64,000 nt of DNA from Viscum album (taxonomy: Eukaryota; Streptophyta; Magnoliopsida; Santalales; Viscaceae), in contig OY728120.1 of the NCBI GenBank assembly GCA_963277665.1, positions 938,977,195 through 939,041,194 of the forward strand. The letters are read 5' to 3'. Positions 12,509 through 26,520 of this stretch are shown piece by piece. Numbering within the stretch: the stretch's first letter is position 1; each line of letters begins with the position of its first letter. The translations under genes were made by a program, and so were the position numbers. Below the pieces are notes generated by a model. That model searched no databases, had not been told where the DNA came from, and worked only from the letters and a program-made list of their open reading frames with translations.

Positions 12509-13650
12509 GTGTTAATTATTATAAGATCACAAAACTAACGAATCTCCAAAGAAATAATAGTTTCCAGAAGTAATATTCTTATCCATTCTACTATGACCGA
12601 ATTTAGAATCTAAAAAAAATTAAATCAAAATCATTCCCAGAAGAATAAAAACTTACTAAATCCAGATTTCCCTTTAGATAAAAAAAATTCATTTACCTTG
12701 TTTTAAATGGAATTAATTTGGATAATTTTGATATAATGAACAACGAATATAGAAAAAATTAATTCTAGATGACTATTTATTAAGTATAGTATACTTCTGG
12801 TCATTCCTCTAAAAATTGATTGATCGATTAATTTCCCATCATCATCAATATCAAGGGTATTTGAGGTACAAATTAGAGTACTCAAACATTTAGTAATTTC
12901 ATATCCATAATTTTTAAGAATATATTTTATATACTTATTTTGAGATATATAAGTACCTTCTAATTTTTTAGAAATTTGAAAACCAAGAAAAAATGTTTAC
13001 TCACTCATCATACTCATTTTAATCTCTGATTTCTTATGATTCACCAAGGACTCTATTAAATATTTCTGAGTTGATCTGAATATAATTTTATCAACATAGA
13101 TTTGAATAATCATAATTTTTTTAATTTACTTTATTTATATAAATATTTGGATCTATGGTTCCTTTCATATAATTATTTGATGAGAAAAGTTTTGTTAATC
13201 TATCATACCATGATTTAGGGGCTATTTTAAGTCCATATAAATCTTTCATAAGTTAAAATTCTAATCAGGATATTTTTATCTTCATAACTAGGGCTTATTC
13301 AACATAAACTTCCTCCTATACATATCCACTAAATAAATCACACTTCATATCAATTTGAAAAAATTTTAAATTGAAGACTTCTAAAAAGGATAATAGAATA
13401 TGAATATATTCGTGTCTAGCTACCAGTTCATATGTTTCTTCTTAATTTATTCCCACTTGTGGATTTTAAACATTATAAACAAGTGATTATTTATTTATAA
13501 TGATTATTCTATTTTTATCTTTCTTATTTATGAAAACCTATTTTACTCCAATTATTGAAGTTTCTATTGGACTTTCTACCAATGTACATACTTTGTTCCT
13601 TTAATGTTAATTTAGCTCATCTTTCATAGCCTTAATACAATCTTCATCAC
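12509..13650 (-). pseudogene. C1 copia reverse transcriptase
   Basis: Recognisable pieces, in order, are YELVARHEYIHILLSFLEVF with KFFQIDMKCDLFSGYV and EEVYVE, then DLYGLK..PKSWYDRLTKLF, the catalytic region near 13110 (QIYVDKIIFRST), then FLGFQISKKLEGTYISQNKY and DGKLIDQSIFRGMTRSILYL. The usual YVDD reads YVDK, so one of the two metal-binding Asp residues is lost. Many stops and shifts are present. Confidence 0.88.
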
Positions 13651-14880
13651 CTAAAGACTCGTCAAGATTTTTAGGCTAAAATTGGGAAAGAAAATCAAGA
13701 TGTTCTACTTCATTTCTAAAGGAACTTATAGTTTTAACTAGTTGATTCACATCACCAATGATAATTTCATGAGGATGATTCTTAAGAAACAACTGACATG
13801 GATTTTTTAAAACCTTTTCATCAACATAAGTTAGAATATATTCCTGATTAAATACATCAGAAACAATTTCTTGAGTATTTTTTTATTAGAATAATCTTCT
13901 AACAAAGGACAAGGATTAGTTTTAGAAAACACATCTAAGGATGTTGTTTGGGTTTGTTTAAAAAAGGGTCTGTTTCATCAAATTTAACATTTATTGTTTC
14001 CTCAACAGTACAAGAAATTATATTAAAAACTCAATATTCCTTAGAACATGTAGAATAACCTAAGAATATACCTTCATTGGATTTTAGTGAAAATCTTGTA
14101 AACTATCTTTTGTATTCAATATGAATACTTTACATCCAAATACTCTAAAGTAATAAAATTTTGGTTTTCAGCCTATCCACAACTAATAAGGGGTTTTATT
14201 TATAAAGGTTCAGATTAAAACTTGATTTATATTATAACAATAAGTACTAACTATATCATCCCAAAAATGTATAGCAATTGATTATTCACTCAACATGGTT
14301 CTTATTATTTCATGAATAATAGGATTTCTTCTCTCAACAACCCCATTTTACAGAGGATTTCTAGAATCTAAAAAGTTATGTGTAATTAATTTATTATTAC
14401 AAAATGTTTCAAAATTTGAATTTAAAAATTATTCACAATGATCACTACAAATAGTTATCAAGGGAAGATTTTTCTCATATTTAACATTGGCTGAAAAAGT
14501 TTTAAAATGAAAAAGACTTCGAAATTATTTGATTGAAAATAAACCCATGTGTATCTAGTGTTAACATCAACTAAAACAAATACATAGTACTTTCACCAAT
14601 ACTCCTAATTTGTGTAGGGCCAAATAAATCCATCTGTATTAACTATAAAGTATCATAAGCTGAGACTTAACTAATAGATTTAAATCATGACTTATGTTTC
14701 TTACCATATTGACAAGGATAAAAAACTATTGATGAATGAAATATAAGTTCCAATAAATCCTTAATAAGTATTTTAATAGTTAATTTAAATAAGTGTATAT
14801 GTTTATAGTGTCCTCATCTTCAATTCCATAACCACGATTGATCTTCCATTTCAATAAGGAAAGGTAATCCTTGGATCCTA
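13651..14880 (-). pseudogene. C1 copia integrase
   Basis: The zinc-binding HHCC region reads W.R.GHYKHIHLF with later CQYGKKHKS. The core includes WIYLALHKLG, where an Asp-containing DLFGPT is usual, and SDHCE with NPL.NGVVERRNPIIHEII near 14300-14440. The last holds the catalytic Glu of the copia NGVVERKN block. The gene lies upstream of RT, as expected for copia. Heavily interrupted. Confidence 0.85.
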
Positions 14881-15480
14881 ATGTCTTCTGTGTTTAGTGT
14901 GTATACATTTTCATGCCTATTGGAAAAAGAATATATTCATCCTTGGAATTTAGTGCTATAAATTTATCATTTCTAAAATTTACAGTGTAACCTTCATCAC
15001 ATAATTCACTTATTTTTATAATTTTGTGCTTATTTATTTTCACAAAGAAAACATTTGAAATTAAATCATTCCAAATAAGTACAATATTACCTATACCAAT
15101 AATTTCTCTGTGAGTATTATCTCCAAAGGTAATTTTCAATCTTTCATCTGGATAATCTTCTAAAATAAATGATTCTTTCCACTCTTATATATGGAACACC
15201 CACTATCCATGTACCATGTATTCTAGTGGTTGGTACATATTTTCATTTCTAGAAAAAAACAATTAAACTTTCAGAACCCAAACATTTGTGGGTTCAAAAA
15301 TGTTAAAAAACAAAATTTTAGGTATCCAAATTTGTTTTCAAAAATGGGAATACTGGAAGACAAAAGATTGAATTTTCTTTAAGGATAAATTCATTTCCCA
15401 ATGACCTCCACTTTAACATTTAGTACAAATGGGTCATTTTTGGAAAAAATTAATTGTTACTAGAAACTAGTTTTGTATAG
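14881..15480 (-). pseudogene. C1 protease and pre-integrase segment
   Basis: The open stretch 14894-15139 reads KITFGDNTHREIIGIGNIV and continues to ISELCDEGYTVNFRNDKFI. This is the VTFGDN...IGNI...SQLCDKGY block that links copia protease to integrase. The protease active site itself (upstream DSG-type motif) is not clearly legible. Confidence 0.8.
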
Positions 15481-17190
15481 ATGTATCTCATTTCTGAAAT
15501 AGTACCATGTTGATGAAGTTTTTTAAATTTTTTATCAAATCTATCCTTATCAGATGTAAATATTGACTAAAGTTTTCTTAATGAAGAAATTTTGTATTCT
15601 AGTTTTATTACTAATTCCTTATCCTTAATATCAATTGTTTTGGAATTGAGTTTTTCAAAACTAGTTTTTAAACTATTCATTTAGAAATTATTTTTTATAA
15701 ATCATTATAAATAGTTACTTTTTCAAAATTTTATTTATCAATATATTTTTATAGATCTGATATTTCATATTTTAAATATCCATTCTTGAATCAACTTTAG
15801 AAAGTTTTGCATTAGCCTTTTCAAGTTTTTTAGAAACATCACAGTTTTTATTTTGAAAATGTTTCAAAAAGAGATAAACTTCATCATAATAATGTAAAGT
15901 ATTGTCATCAATATCTGATGAAAATTCTTTATCAAAATACATAGAATTATTATCATTAAGGTAATTTTAATTTAAATATATATTAGTTAAATAATCTGTT
16001 GTGTATACCTTTTCCATAAACAATTTTATTTTCAATAGTTATTCTAGCAAGAAGAAGAATAATCCTCTGATATGAACTTCCATTTTATGAAGAATTATCT
16101 AAGTAATCCCCTCCAATAGCACTCCACCTATCAGCAGATTTATTAAATTTATTACTTTTTACATATAGAACTTCTATTTATTCATATCAGAATGTCTATC
16201 CTTTTTATATTTATTTTTCAACTTGGTACAATCATGTAGAATATGTCCATATCTTTCTCACTCGTAACATGTAACTTCAGAGTCTTTCTTTACATTATTG
16301 TCTTTGTTACCATTCTTATAATAATACTAAAAATCATTTTTACCCACAATCTTGTTCATTCTTTGAGTATGTTTTTCAAGTTCGGATTTACAATATTCAA
16401 ATTCACTATAATCACATTTAACAATAAATTTATTTTCCTTTCTCAACATATCAACCTTTTCAGGACTCTGAAAATTAATCGGATTTAAAGTAGAAGAAAA
16501 AGAAACTCCACTATTATTTTTATTTACTTTCTCATCATATCATTTTAGTATACCCTCATATTTTGAAAGGGTACCAAATATATCATCAAGAGTGAGATTT
16601 TTAATCTTCCTTGATTCATAAACAAATGTTCCCTTCGATTCTCACTCACTAAGAATGATATCAATTAGTTTTTAAACAATTATTTCACTTTCTAATCCTT
16701 TGAGTAATTGATTTTAGAATATTGACTATTGTCATAAACCTTTGTTCTACCTTTGTTACAGGTTCACCAAATGGGAATTCAGATGCGTGATAGCCAGATA
16801 TAAGAATTTCTCTTCTAGTTTAAAAAACCTTTGAAGTTCCAAAATCAGTAATCTCAAGATTTTTTCATGTACTGTTAGGAGCTTCATAAGAGGAAATCTG
16901 ACTACAAATGCTCATGTTTATAGTATATAATAATGTGTTTTTAATTCAATTGATTCACTTTTTTTCTAATTTGTAAAAGTAGTTACTTCCTTTTTGGGGA
17001 TTTTTTAATCTCTATTTAACATGAAGAAAATTTCTACTCTAGTATTTATAACTAATTTCTTCATTCTATCTCTCCAATAAACATAATCGACTCCATCAAA
17101 AATAGGTGGTCTATTTGGATTGAGGTTCTCTGTTGAATCGAAATTGATTCCCTCCATCTTTAAAACAAATATAAATAATATGTTCCCCAA
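15481..17190 (-). pseudogene. C1 copia Gag with zinc knuckle
   Basis: The N-terminus reads NPNRPPIFDGVDYVYWRDRM, the standard copia Gag opening. A CCHC knuckle near 16215-16260 reads CYE(stop)ERYGHILHDC: a TGA stands where the second Cys is expected. Downstream, Lys-rich coiled-coil-like sequence (LEKANAKLSKVD) matches the long C-terminal tail of large copia Gags. Start codon chosen just before EGINFDSTEN. The upstream Met-rich run may be leader. Confidence 0.82.
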
Positions 17191-17348
17191 ATCATGTTAG
17201 TGTAGAAGGCATTTTTAAACATAAATTTTATAAAAAAATTAATGTATACTTCCAATAGTAAATAAAATAAAATACTTTTAACAATAATTTGAGTTGTGTA
17301 AACCTCCACTGATACCAAATTTATGTATCATTATAATAGATACTTGTC

Positions 17349-17360
17349 TTTGATACCAAT
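17349..17360 (-). other. C1 primer binding site
   Basis: On the minus strand ATTGGTATCAAA adjoins the LTR end ...TTCAACA. This matches the initiator-Met primer site with one change. Confidence 0.85.
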
Positions 17361-18857
17361 TGTTGAATCATAATTTATAGGAAGATGTATAAATAAAGGA
17401 GGGGTAAATTTTATGTTTAAAAACATTCGTTTTTAACCTTAAAAAACATAGTTCAACAAGGTTAAAAAATCTTACTCACAAAACCTCTTAAGTATTAAAA
17501 AGGTTATCAAACATGGCCCTTGGGTTTGATGAAAATACTATCTTAATCAAGTAGATTGCAATATGTATTCCATTAGTCATAATAAGTATATGATCCTTTT
17601 TTATAATTTTGAAAAATCAAATTCATTAATTAGTGGTAATATATTAATAGTATAAATGGTTTAATCTGAGTGATCAAAAAAATAATCATAATCATAATGG
17701 TTATGATAAAGTGGAGTATTTCAAAAAAATAGTGACTCTTTCTTAAATTGTATAGAATCATAATTAAAGTAATAACATGTTCTCAAAGTAAAATAATGTA
17801 GAACAATTATATTGTAATTAATGTTATTATGATAAATACAATTAAAATAGTAACAGGAATATAAGAGTATTCACATTATATTATAATTGTTGTGCAAAAA
17901 AAAGACTTATAATAAAACCAGTAATATAATTGAATACATTTATTAAACCAAAATATTAAGGTATCCAATAACCTTGGATAAACATCTCATATTTTATACT
18001 TACAAGATATTATGCCTTTCCTTTACTAGGGAAATCCCTCGATACAATTATTGGTCTATCTCAATATCCCTATGAGCCCTTGATATGATGATTTTCTTCT
18101 TTGTCTCGCTATCCTCGTGAGCCCTAAATAGGATGATCAGCTTGTTTTTCTTGATATCCCTACGAGCCCTCGATCATATTTACATGATCGGTCCTTGTAA
18201 AAACAATCTCAAAAAATTAAAGGTTTGAGGAATAAGCAGTTCACTATTGTAAGCTTCAGATCTCTCACACACATAGAATTATTTAAAGTGAAATAATTAT
18301 CACACCACTTCGAACTCTTGAAATTGTCATGCATTTATAAGAATGAATCCAACAGTCATCTTGATCCCCCAATGGTAATATTTTCATAGATTTTTTCATG
18401 ATTACTCAGACACCTAGAACTTCAATGGTCATATTATAATATAATTCTTGATGTCATTTTTATATACACCATTTTCAATTTAAACCATATTTCTTATATT
18501 ACAGATAATATTTTTTCAATTAAATAAATTTCATTCTGATAAATTTTTTTAGTTTGAGTATGATAAAACAGAGTATTATTACAATCATCTCTGGTCTCAT
18601 TATGATAAACATATCATATCTAGTCTCATTATGATAAGCATATCTTATCCAGTCTCATTACTATAAGAAAAATGAACAATAATATTTTTTAACTCTTTAA
18701 ATAAAATTCTAATTAAGATAAAAATATTATGCTCTCTATAAAAACAGTCTCCATATACTTTGGAAAATAAAGAGTTGGTAATTTACTATTTAATAAATAT
18801 TTTTTTAATTCTAAAACAATGGAATTGAAAGGTTAAAAGGAAACTTGTGACTCAACA
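17361..18857 (-). repeat. C1 5' LTR (about 1.5 kb)
   Basis: Bounded by the perfect terminal inverted repeat TGTTGA...TCAACA. Pairs with 6715-8175 and includes the same internal tandem segment at 18030-18185 and a TATA-like site at 18333-18339. Non-coding. Confidence 0.9.
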
Positions 18858-20777
18858 ATATTTATGTTTTGGAAATTAAGATATTTTTTTCATAATTTCT
18901 CGGACTGTTGAATAAAAATTGAAGTTATGAAATTTTATTAACTATATATATGTGGAAAGAGATAAGATTTGTTAAATAAATATAAATTTCATTTAGAGGT
19001 GATAATATCAAGTCTAAAAAATTGTTATGGGTTTATGTAAAATGTAATGGGAACCATTCCAATATCTAAATTAAACCTCAATTGATGGATTCTTCTTTAA
19101 GTAGAAAAACAATTACATACATTGGGGTCACTATAAATGAAAAATGTCCCATGCCACTTATTGGTAAAGATGGAATTTTAACTAATGGCATGAATGGAGA
19201 TCATTTTCCCACTTTTTTTATTTCAATTTGTAATTATACTATGCTAAATCAATATGGGGGTCATTCCATGCAAATAATTTCTTCCTTATTTATATTCTTT
19301 TCATAAGGGTATATAGTGGAACATTAAAGGCATGAAACTAGATGTGATGAATTATAAATCTCACTTAAATCCTTATATAGACCTAAACTATGTGATTATA
19401 TGGATATGTGAACATATACCGGTGAGTTGAATAAAGAGATTATGCTAAAACATGATTTTTAATATGAAATTGGGAATTAAGAGATTATGAAACTCTTATA
19501 TTCTCAAGATTTGAGGAATATTTCAAGATATTAAAATTATTCCCCTAGGTTATGTGTATATTTGGATAACCATAGTGGAAAATATAATGTATAATGGGGG
19601 GTTTGAATCCATTTAAAACATTTGATGTTATTAATTAATAAGTTTATAATGAATGGTTCAAGTTATAAAATATGTAAAATTGTGTGGTGTTGGGTTTTTT
19701 ATGATGATATAATTTTTTGTGGGGTGATCCTTGAGGGTAGAAACCTAGTAATACTAAGGTATTCATTGATGGATGGATACCTAGTTATTATATTTGAATA
19801 GAGGTGACTAATCATTTGGAGGTATTTGAGGTTAAATAATAGATAATTGGACGGTTCGTGTAATAGATAATTGTGCAATCATAATTCCTTATAGTGAGTT
19901 CCTTCTACATGGACTACTACCCAATTATGCCTTTTAGTGAGGTTATTAAGGGTAGAAAATATTATTTATATCTTTCAATAATTTCTCTATGGGTAGACAG
20001 CTACCTAATTTTGTCTTATAGTGAGGTCCTAGTAGGTAGAAAGTTTCTCAGTATTTATTTAAATTTATTGGAAGTGGGTATCCTTTTAGTGAGATATATA
20101 TCATATATTATATATTTTGGATTTTTTTTCTATAGAATATGATAAAAATATATATTTAAAGAATTTCCTTAGGTATAGATGTGGGGTATTCTTGTTTTGT
20201 TTACTTCATTCAATAATATATTAGCTCATGCATGATATATTTATTAGTGTAAGGGTTTTTCATTGTATATGACTTGAGCTATAAAATAGTTAATTGTATT
20301 TGTGGTTATTCTTCCATATTTGGAATGGATTTTTGTATCTTTTTATGATATGGAATTCATTTGAAAAACATTATTCATTTATTCCTAGTAGGGGTATGAA
20401 GTTTTATACTTTATAGTGATGTGGAGTGCTTCTTTTAAATTGAAATGTATACTATTTTGTTATATTAAACACTTGGTGCATGTCTTTAACCCATGGCCTA
20501 TTGTATGTGGACATAGAGGGTGAGACTAAATCACCAGGTCGACTTTGGGGGGAATTACATTAGGATTTGAACATAAAAATAATATAGTAAAGATACCCTA
20601 TGTTGACTATGTATATCATAGATACTGATATCATATAACATGTGTAGTAACATATGAGATTAAACCTATCGTAACGTAGTCACACATTGTCACTGGATGC
20701 ATTTGATTTCAGGGATGATCATATATCCATATCTCTCTCAACAATAAACCAACAATAATTTTTTTAAATAGCGTAAT
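18858..20777. other. Unassigned AT-rich stretch with repeated motif
   Basis: No domain or LTR partner was found in the window. It contains GTGAGGT...GGTAGAAA-type repeats near 19720, 19936 and 20021 (see the repeat entry) and a G-rich patch near 20540-20560. The segment around 20490 (CCATGGCCTAT... followed by GAGGGTGA) faintly resembles the CCCTGG(C/A)CTATGG block near the end of the E3 and E6 LTRs. It may therefore be a very old LTR of that family. This is an inference only. Confidence 0.35.
19720..20110 (+). repeat. Degenerate interspersed repeat (TAGTGAGGT / GGTAGAAA)
   Basis: The core (T)AGTGAG(G)T recurs near 19892, 19935, 20020 and 20092. Three of the copies in this stretch are followed by a GGTAGAAA core. 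Spacing is uneven (about 43-85 bp). Confidence 0.5.
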
Positions 20778-23700
20778 TATAACACCCTAATATTTTATGA
20801 CGTATTTCATTTCAAATAAATTTCATTTATAGTTATAGTTACATGCAACACTATGTTTAAAAAAACACTATCAACTATTAAAATATTATTTTAATGTGAC
20901 AGGTATAACATAATTGTTAAAATTAGAGGGTATGAATAGGAGAAACTAAATTATAAAAAATTATTGTGTATGAATTCATAAAATTAACTCATTATTCCTC
21001 TATTAATTAGAAATTAAAATAAAAAACATTTGAAGTTAAAAGATATTTTTTTTGAAAAAACTATTTTTATGAATTCAATTTGTTTTTATCATAATTAATT
21101 AAATTAATCAATATTAATTAATTATTTAAATGAAATTTATTTATTATATATTAAATAAAATTATATACCATCCATATATTATTTTTTATAGACTTGGGAT
21201 ATGAATTCATCGAGTTTTATTCTTAAAATGTAATTTTCTAAAAAAAATTTTATTTGAATTTCATACACTTATTCAAGAAATAATTTCTAAAAATTATTGA
21301 TTTTTAGGATTAAAATTATATAAAATATTTGGAATAAGGAAATTCAAATTTGGTAAGTAGTATTATTCTATTGTTTGTCATTATCAATATATCTGTGGTA
21401 AAATGTATCACCGCGGTAAAGGATTAATCAAGTTAATATAGGTTAAAAATAATTATTAAGGACATAAATATTCATTTTAATTATTAATAGATGAAAAAAA
21501 TTAAACCCTTATCATCTTAGTCTGGAAATTTATTTATTTTTGGACACTTTTCCATTAAAATTAACTATATAATATTTAAATCCATGAAAATTAAAAAAAT
21601 TCACTATCTTTCTTGTAAATATCACTTATGAGTTAACATATGGATAAAAGTAATTTGGGAATTAATATTATTTTTTATTTTGAGAATAATTAATTTAGTT
21701 TCAGGATTTTAATTTATATGTAATTTTTAGTGATTATATAATTACCATAAATTCATACACAACACTGATATAGTATTTCTTAAATTAAAAGAAAAGTAAA
21801 ATAAATTATTGGAAAAATATTTAAATTAATATAAATTTATATATTTATAGTATTAAATGAATTTTATATAATAATATAACATTTTATTTATGTGATAAAT
21901 TATTAAATTCTAATTCCTTATTTTTTGATGTATTTTAAGTCTAATTGAATGAATTGTGTCAAAAATGGAATTATGATATTTTTTTAAAATAATTTTTTTT
22001 AAAATTATCAGAAAATTATAAAATTTTCAAATCATACATGGGGAATAATATAAGGTCTAGAATTCCAGGCCATTGACATTTATGAGACAATTTTCACCTA
22101 ATAAGTTAAATTAGAACCCTATAATATTAAATAAAATCATTACCATGGTTAAGATTAAAATTAATTATCCATGGTGTTAAACTAAATGATACAATTTTAA
22201 TGATTCCAAAACATATCAAAATTTAATTATACAAAAATATATAAACATTGTCATATTTTTATTTTTATTTATGTAAATTTGGAAGCATTTTTCTTGATAA
22301 TGAATTAATTATATTTCAATATTTTTAAAAATTCCATCTGTATCCATTCCCACCTTTATAAAAGGATACATCTTTCTATCAATTATTCAAACCACTTTGA
22401 GCCATCTTACCTGATCACTTTAAATTTATTTATTCTTTTAGTAGATGAAAATATATTGTATTTATTATAAATTAATAAATTATGTTTCCCAAAAATACTA
22501 AAATGTAATTTTTAAATATTTAAACTCAATTATCCACCCTATTTTCCATCAAAAGGATGGTTAAAGTATCATTGGTGCGTATATATGGCTATTATCTCCA
22601 CATAGGGATACAATTATTTTTTTCATCAACAAATTTTTATAATGGGTATTATGATAGGTTTAATGTTTATAAATTATATTTAAAAAATAATTATTCTTTT
22701 TCAATTATAATATCATATCTTATTTTTTACTTTCCAAACCATTGGAAAATGTTAATGATGCCCATGCGCACATGTAAACTACCACCTCCACAAAACGATG
22801 TGATCTGTTTTTCATTACCATTTTATATGTATGGTAATAAAGATATATTTATTAAATATATATTATTTTTATTATATAATAGTTATTATTTAAATGTTAA
22901 TTATTAATTATCTTACTTTTTTCCATCCTTTGAAAATTGAAAATAGGTTTCATGCTTATATACAGATTATCATCTCTATGAACGGTATAATTAATTTTCC
23001 CTTATATAACTTTTATAGATGAATCTCAATAAATATATAATGAATTTATTTTATATTTATATCATGATTAAAATTTTTTAAATGATGGATCCATTATAAA
23101 AGTACAAGGACCTAAACTATTTAACCAAAACATACATGAAAAAAGAAGCACTTATCATCCTCGACGATTATTTATATAAATAACTTCAAATAAATGGGTG
23201 GTAAAAGGTTATATATAAATAATATATGGTATGACATATATAATTATTATTTTATAATATATTTATTATAAATTTATATTTATTTTAAAGTAGTTTCTAA
23301 GACATACAAAGGAAGTCGTACCTAAGGTAAGGGTTTATTTCAAAATCCCATCATTATTCAAGATTATTTATGTTTAAGTATTAATTGGGGAAAAAATATT
23401 GATATTTATACGTTATAAATAATATATTTTCATATCCTCTAGTTGTTTATATAAATATTCATTTTCTCCTTTCATTATCATCTCTTTAGGTACTCAATAT
23501 ACAGAAATAATATGTTTTTTGGAAAACTTTGTTAGTTTTTCTACTCGATCAGTAATATGTTTCTACCATGTCTATATTTTACTTAAAATGTATAAAATAA
23601 TGTTTTTAAAATTATAAAATAACTTATTAAAGAAATTTTTAATGAGTATTTACATTAAATAAAATTAAATAAATATTCTGCTCGTTTTCCTAACAATGCA

Positions 23701-24840
23701 GTTTTTGACCTTTTTTACAAAAGTGTGAAAGGAATGTTTTTTAACTTATATGGCCAGAATATAATTTCCCACCATCATAACCACAAAATAATTTAAATAT
23801 TACTTTTTAAATATTACATGGTTATTTTAAAAGAAAATTTTCTCCTTAATATTTGGGAAAAATTAATAAATAGTTTCAATGTGAAAAGAGTATTTTCCTA
23901 ATGAAATTTTTCAGTGACCCTTTTATGATGATTTCATCTATATAAATATCCATTGTTGAATATTATTCCTTATTGAAGATGTAAATTAATTATACTATCC
24001 AACATATTTATCTGGATGGTTTATGATTAGTTTTACAAATATAATTATTGACATTTTGTATTCCAGTTCTTCTAATATAGAAATATTTTATTTTTAATAC
24101 ATATGAACTAAGTCGTATTGTTTATTCTAATGAGGCATGCATCGTACTTATTAAGTGATCGATGGGTACTAAAATTAAATATACCCTTGATGAATCAGTA
24201 TATCTCCTAAGATTAACTATATTTGGTTTTTGGATGAGGACTTACCCATCAATGTAGATTTCTTGGCATAAGGCCATGAAGATATTTGTAGATGACTTGG
24301 AACAAGGCATCGATAGTAAGCTTCAGATTTCCAAAATTATGCATTATATCATTATAAAATTATTTTTAGATAACCATTTATTTATTTTAATAGTTATGAT
24401 GTAAATGGATAAGTTTCTATATCATTTTATTAATTGTATTTAATTATTTGATCATCTTTTATTCTTTCAATATTATTCATTCCTTATTAGACTCCACTGG
24501 ATACAAATACTTACTAAGCATATGATCTCACCAATTTCTTATTTTTTTCACAAGATGTAAGGAACTATATTATGATTTATCTTCAGGTATTTGATAAAGA
24601 GAATAATTTTATCCCTAAATAAAATAATTTTTTTAAGGAACTACATTATGATCAGTCTTCAATGATATGTTAAAGGGAATAATTTTATTCTTAAATAAAA
24701 AAATTGTTTGTATTTCATGTATGTTTCAAATTTACTAATACTATTTACTATTATTTCCTTTAGGATGTTATCAATTATATCTAGTATCAATATAATAATG
24801 TAACTCCCAAATTTGATTTAATAGGTTTAGGGTATTTATA
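20778..24840 (+). repeat. E2 5' LTR (about 4.1 kb)
   Basis: Starts TATAACACCC (from TGTAACACCC) and ends just before a primer-site-like sequence. The first 1.5 kb align with 29840-31364. Anchors are ATGCAACACTATG against ATGCACAACACTAAG, AAAAACATTTGAA, and TTTTTAGTGATTATAT near 21726 against 30796. The remainder aligns with 53529-56229. Confidence 0.9.
22357..22364 (+). promoter_or_regulatory. Candidate TATA box in E2 5' LTR
   Basis: TATAAAAG follows CCCACCTT and precedes a pyrimidine-rich stretch, a plausible U3 core promoter. The corresponding place in the 3' copy (near 53670) has lost the TATA. Confidence 0.45.
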
Positions 24841-24853
24841 GATAGTATCAGTG
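24841..24853 (+). other. E2 primer binding site (decayed)
   Basis: GATAGTATCAGTG directly follows the LTR end. It is a mutated form of the TTGGTATCAGAG site seen in the other gypsy elements here. Confidence 0.65.
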
Positions 24854-24989
24854 TAAGTATAAATATTAGAAAATTGATTAAAGAAAACTCAAATTGAAGA
24901 ACATGACCCTAAGAATGAATTTGAGGATAAGTATTTTTATAGGATAACATAATAACGTTTTGGTAAGGTAGATAATGTGTGATTTTCCT

Positions 24990-26520
24990 AGTAATAAATC
25001 CCTTTCATTATACTAAAAGTGTTTGTTGTTTTGGAATAGAGGCATATAGGGGTAATAACTCAAAAACAAATAGGTTAGTTCATCTCATTTAGAATTCTAG
25101 TGCATAGTAGGTGTGAATTTATTGTTCACATATTTTAACACTCTTGGGGGATATGATTGGGTTAATTCATATTTTCTTTACAAACCATTATAAAATATTT
25201 GAAATTATTTATATGAATTCATAATATTTAGAATGAAACCAAGTTTATGATTCTGAGATTAATTATGCAAAGAAGTTCAATTTATTTTAAGTGTTTCACT
25301 AGTATTAAAATTTTACATTATTATTCAAATGTTATCATAAAATATAATGTATTAAAATTATTATAAATATCACCTAAATAAGGAATTGAAATATTATCAA
25401 TTCAAATAATCCATGAAGGTATTTCACCCATGATAAAGATAATGAGGTTGTAAATGGGGTTGTAGTTAAAGCATAGAAAATTATAACTATATTGGATAAG
25501 TTGACTTATTTTATGACCAATAACCTTTCTCATATGTAGAATCCTACTAATAAAAAATTTTGTGCAAAAATGTTACACCACTTCATGAATCCTAAATATT
25601 CATCATTCAATTAGACTACAATTCCATTTTTAGCTAAGTAATAGATAATTTCCTTAGTGGAGATATTTCTCACTTTGGGAAGTAATGAAAGGGAGAAGGT
25701 TTTCAATTCATTTTATCATCTGTCATGGGATTCGGATCAATGGTTTTCATTGATTCAAAAAACTATGGATGAGGAAGAAATAGTGAACATAGAATAGAAG
25801 GATTTTAAGGTACTTTTCTAAAAAAATTACCTTACCTGAAAAAAATGGGAAGATATGGAGAGACCATTCCTGAGTATAATACCAAAGTAAAATGAAAATA
25901 TTAATAAGTATAAAGATAAATTTACAAGGATAACAAGGAATGTTGGTACTGTGTATATAATACAAAGATAAATATTTTCCATTTCATTGATGGTCTTAAT
26001 CTAGTACTTTCAAGGGAACTAGTCATCTCAACATTTTCATCATATGAGGAAATATTATCATGTGTTATCAAGACAAAGAAATTAGTATCCAAGTCTTATG
26101 GATTTAAAAAAATGTAATAGAATAAGATGTCGGTAGAGAAAAAATGGATAAGGGGATAAAGAGAAATATAAATTCTCCAACATGTTATACTTATGGAAGG
26201 AATCACCAGGGTATATACATAAAATGAAAAGTATTTTTCACCATGTATATAGTAAAAGGCCATCATTATCAAAAATAAAAGTGTATGGGAGAAAGAACCA
26301 AAGTATAGTACTTTATTTATAAGATGATCGGGCATTATTCCATCCAATTCCTGAAACATCAAGGGAAATTTTCACGGAATAATCAAAGAGGAGTATACCA
26401 AGTTCATGTAGTTATTATAGATGAAGTGGATGTTACTAGAAACATGGTGAACTATACACTTATCATCCACTCTAGGATTTAAAATGTTTTATTTGATTCT
26501 AGTTATACACCCCCTTTACA
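24990..26520 (+). pseudogene. E2 Gag remnant
   Basis: Legible Gag pieces include DGLNLVLSRELVISTFSSYE followed by EILSCVIKTKKLV near 25985-26095. A knuckle-like region follows near 26280-26340 (KC...KMIGHYSIQF) with its cysteines largely lost. The frame is broken throughout. Confidence 0.65.

Larger units (their letters stand above)
6715..18857 (-). mobile_element. C1: large Ty1/copia (SIRE-like) retrotransposon
   Basis: On the minus strand this holds 5' LTR, primer site, gag, protease, integrase, RT, RNase H, a long 3' region, polypurine tract and 3' LTR. Integrase precedes RT, which defines Ty1/copia. Total length of 12 kb and about 4 kb between RNase H and the 3' LTR resemble SIRE/Maximus elements. 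The first roughly 50 bp of the 3' LTR (plus-strand left edge) are missing because E1 is inserted there, and should reappear left of the window. All coding parts are broken. Confidence 0.88.

Noticed and set aside
26096..26362. Minus-strand frames of 70-90 codons across E2 internal DNA (25747-25965, 26096-26362, 28928-29308)
   Set aside because: They are antisense to gag and integrase remnants on the plus strand and consist of hydrophobic residues from T-rich antisense sequence.
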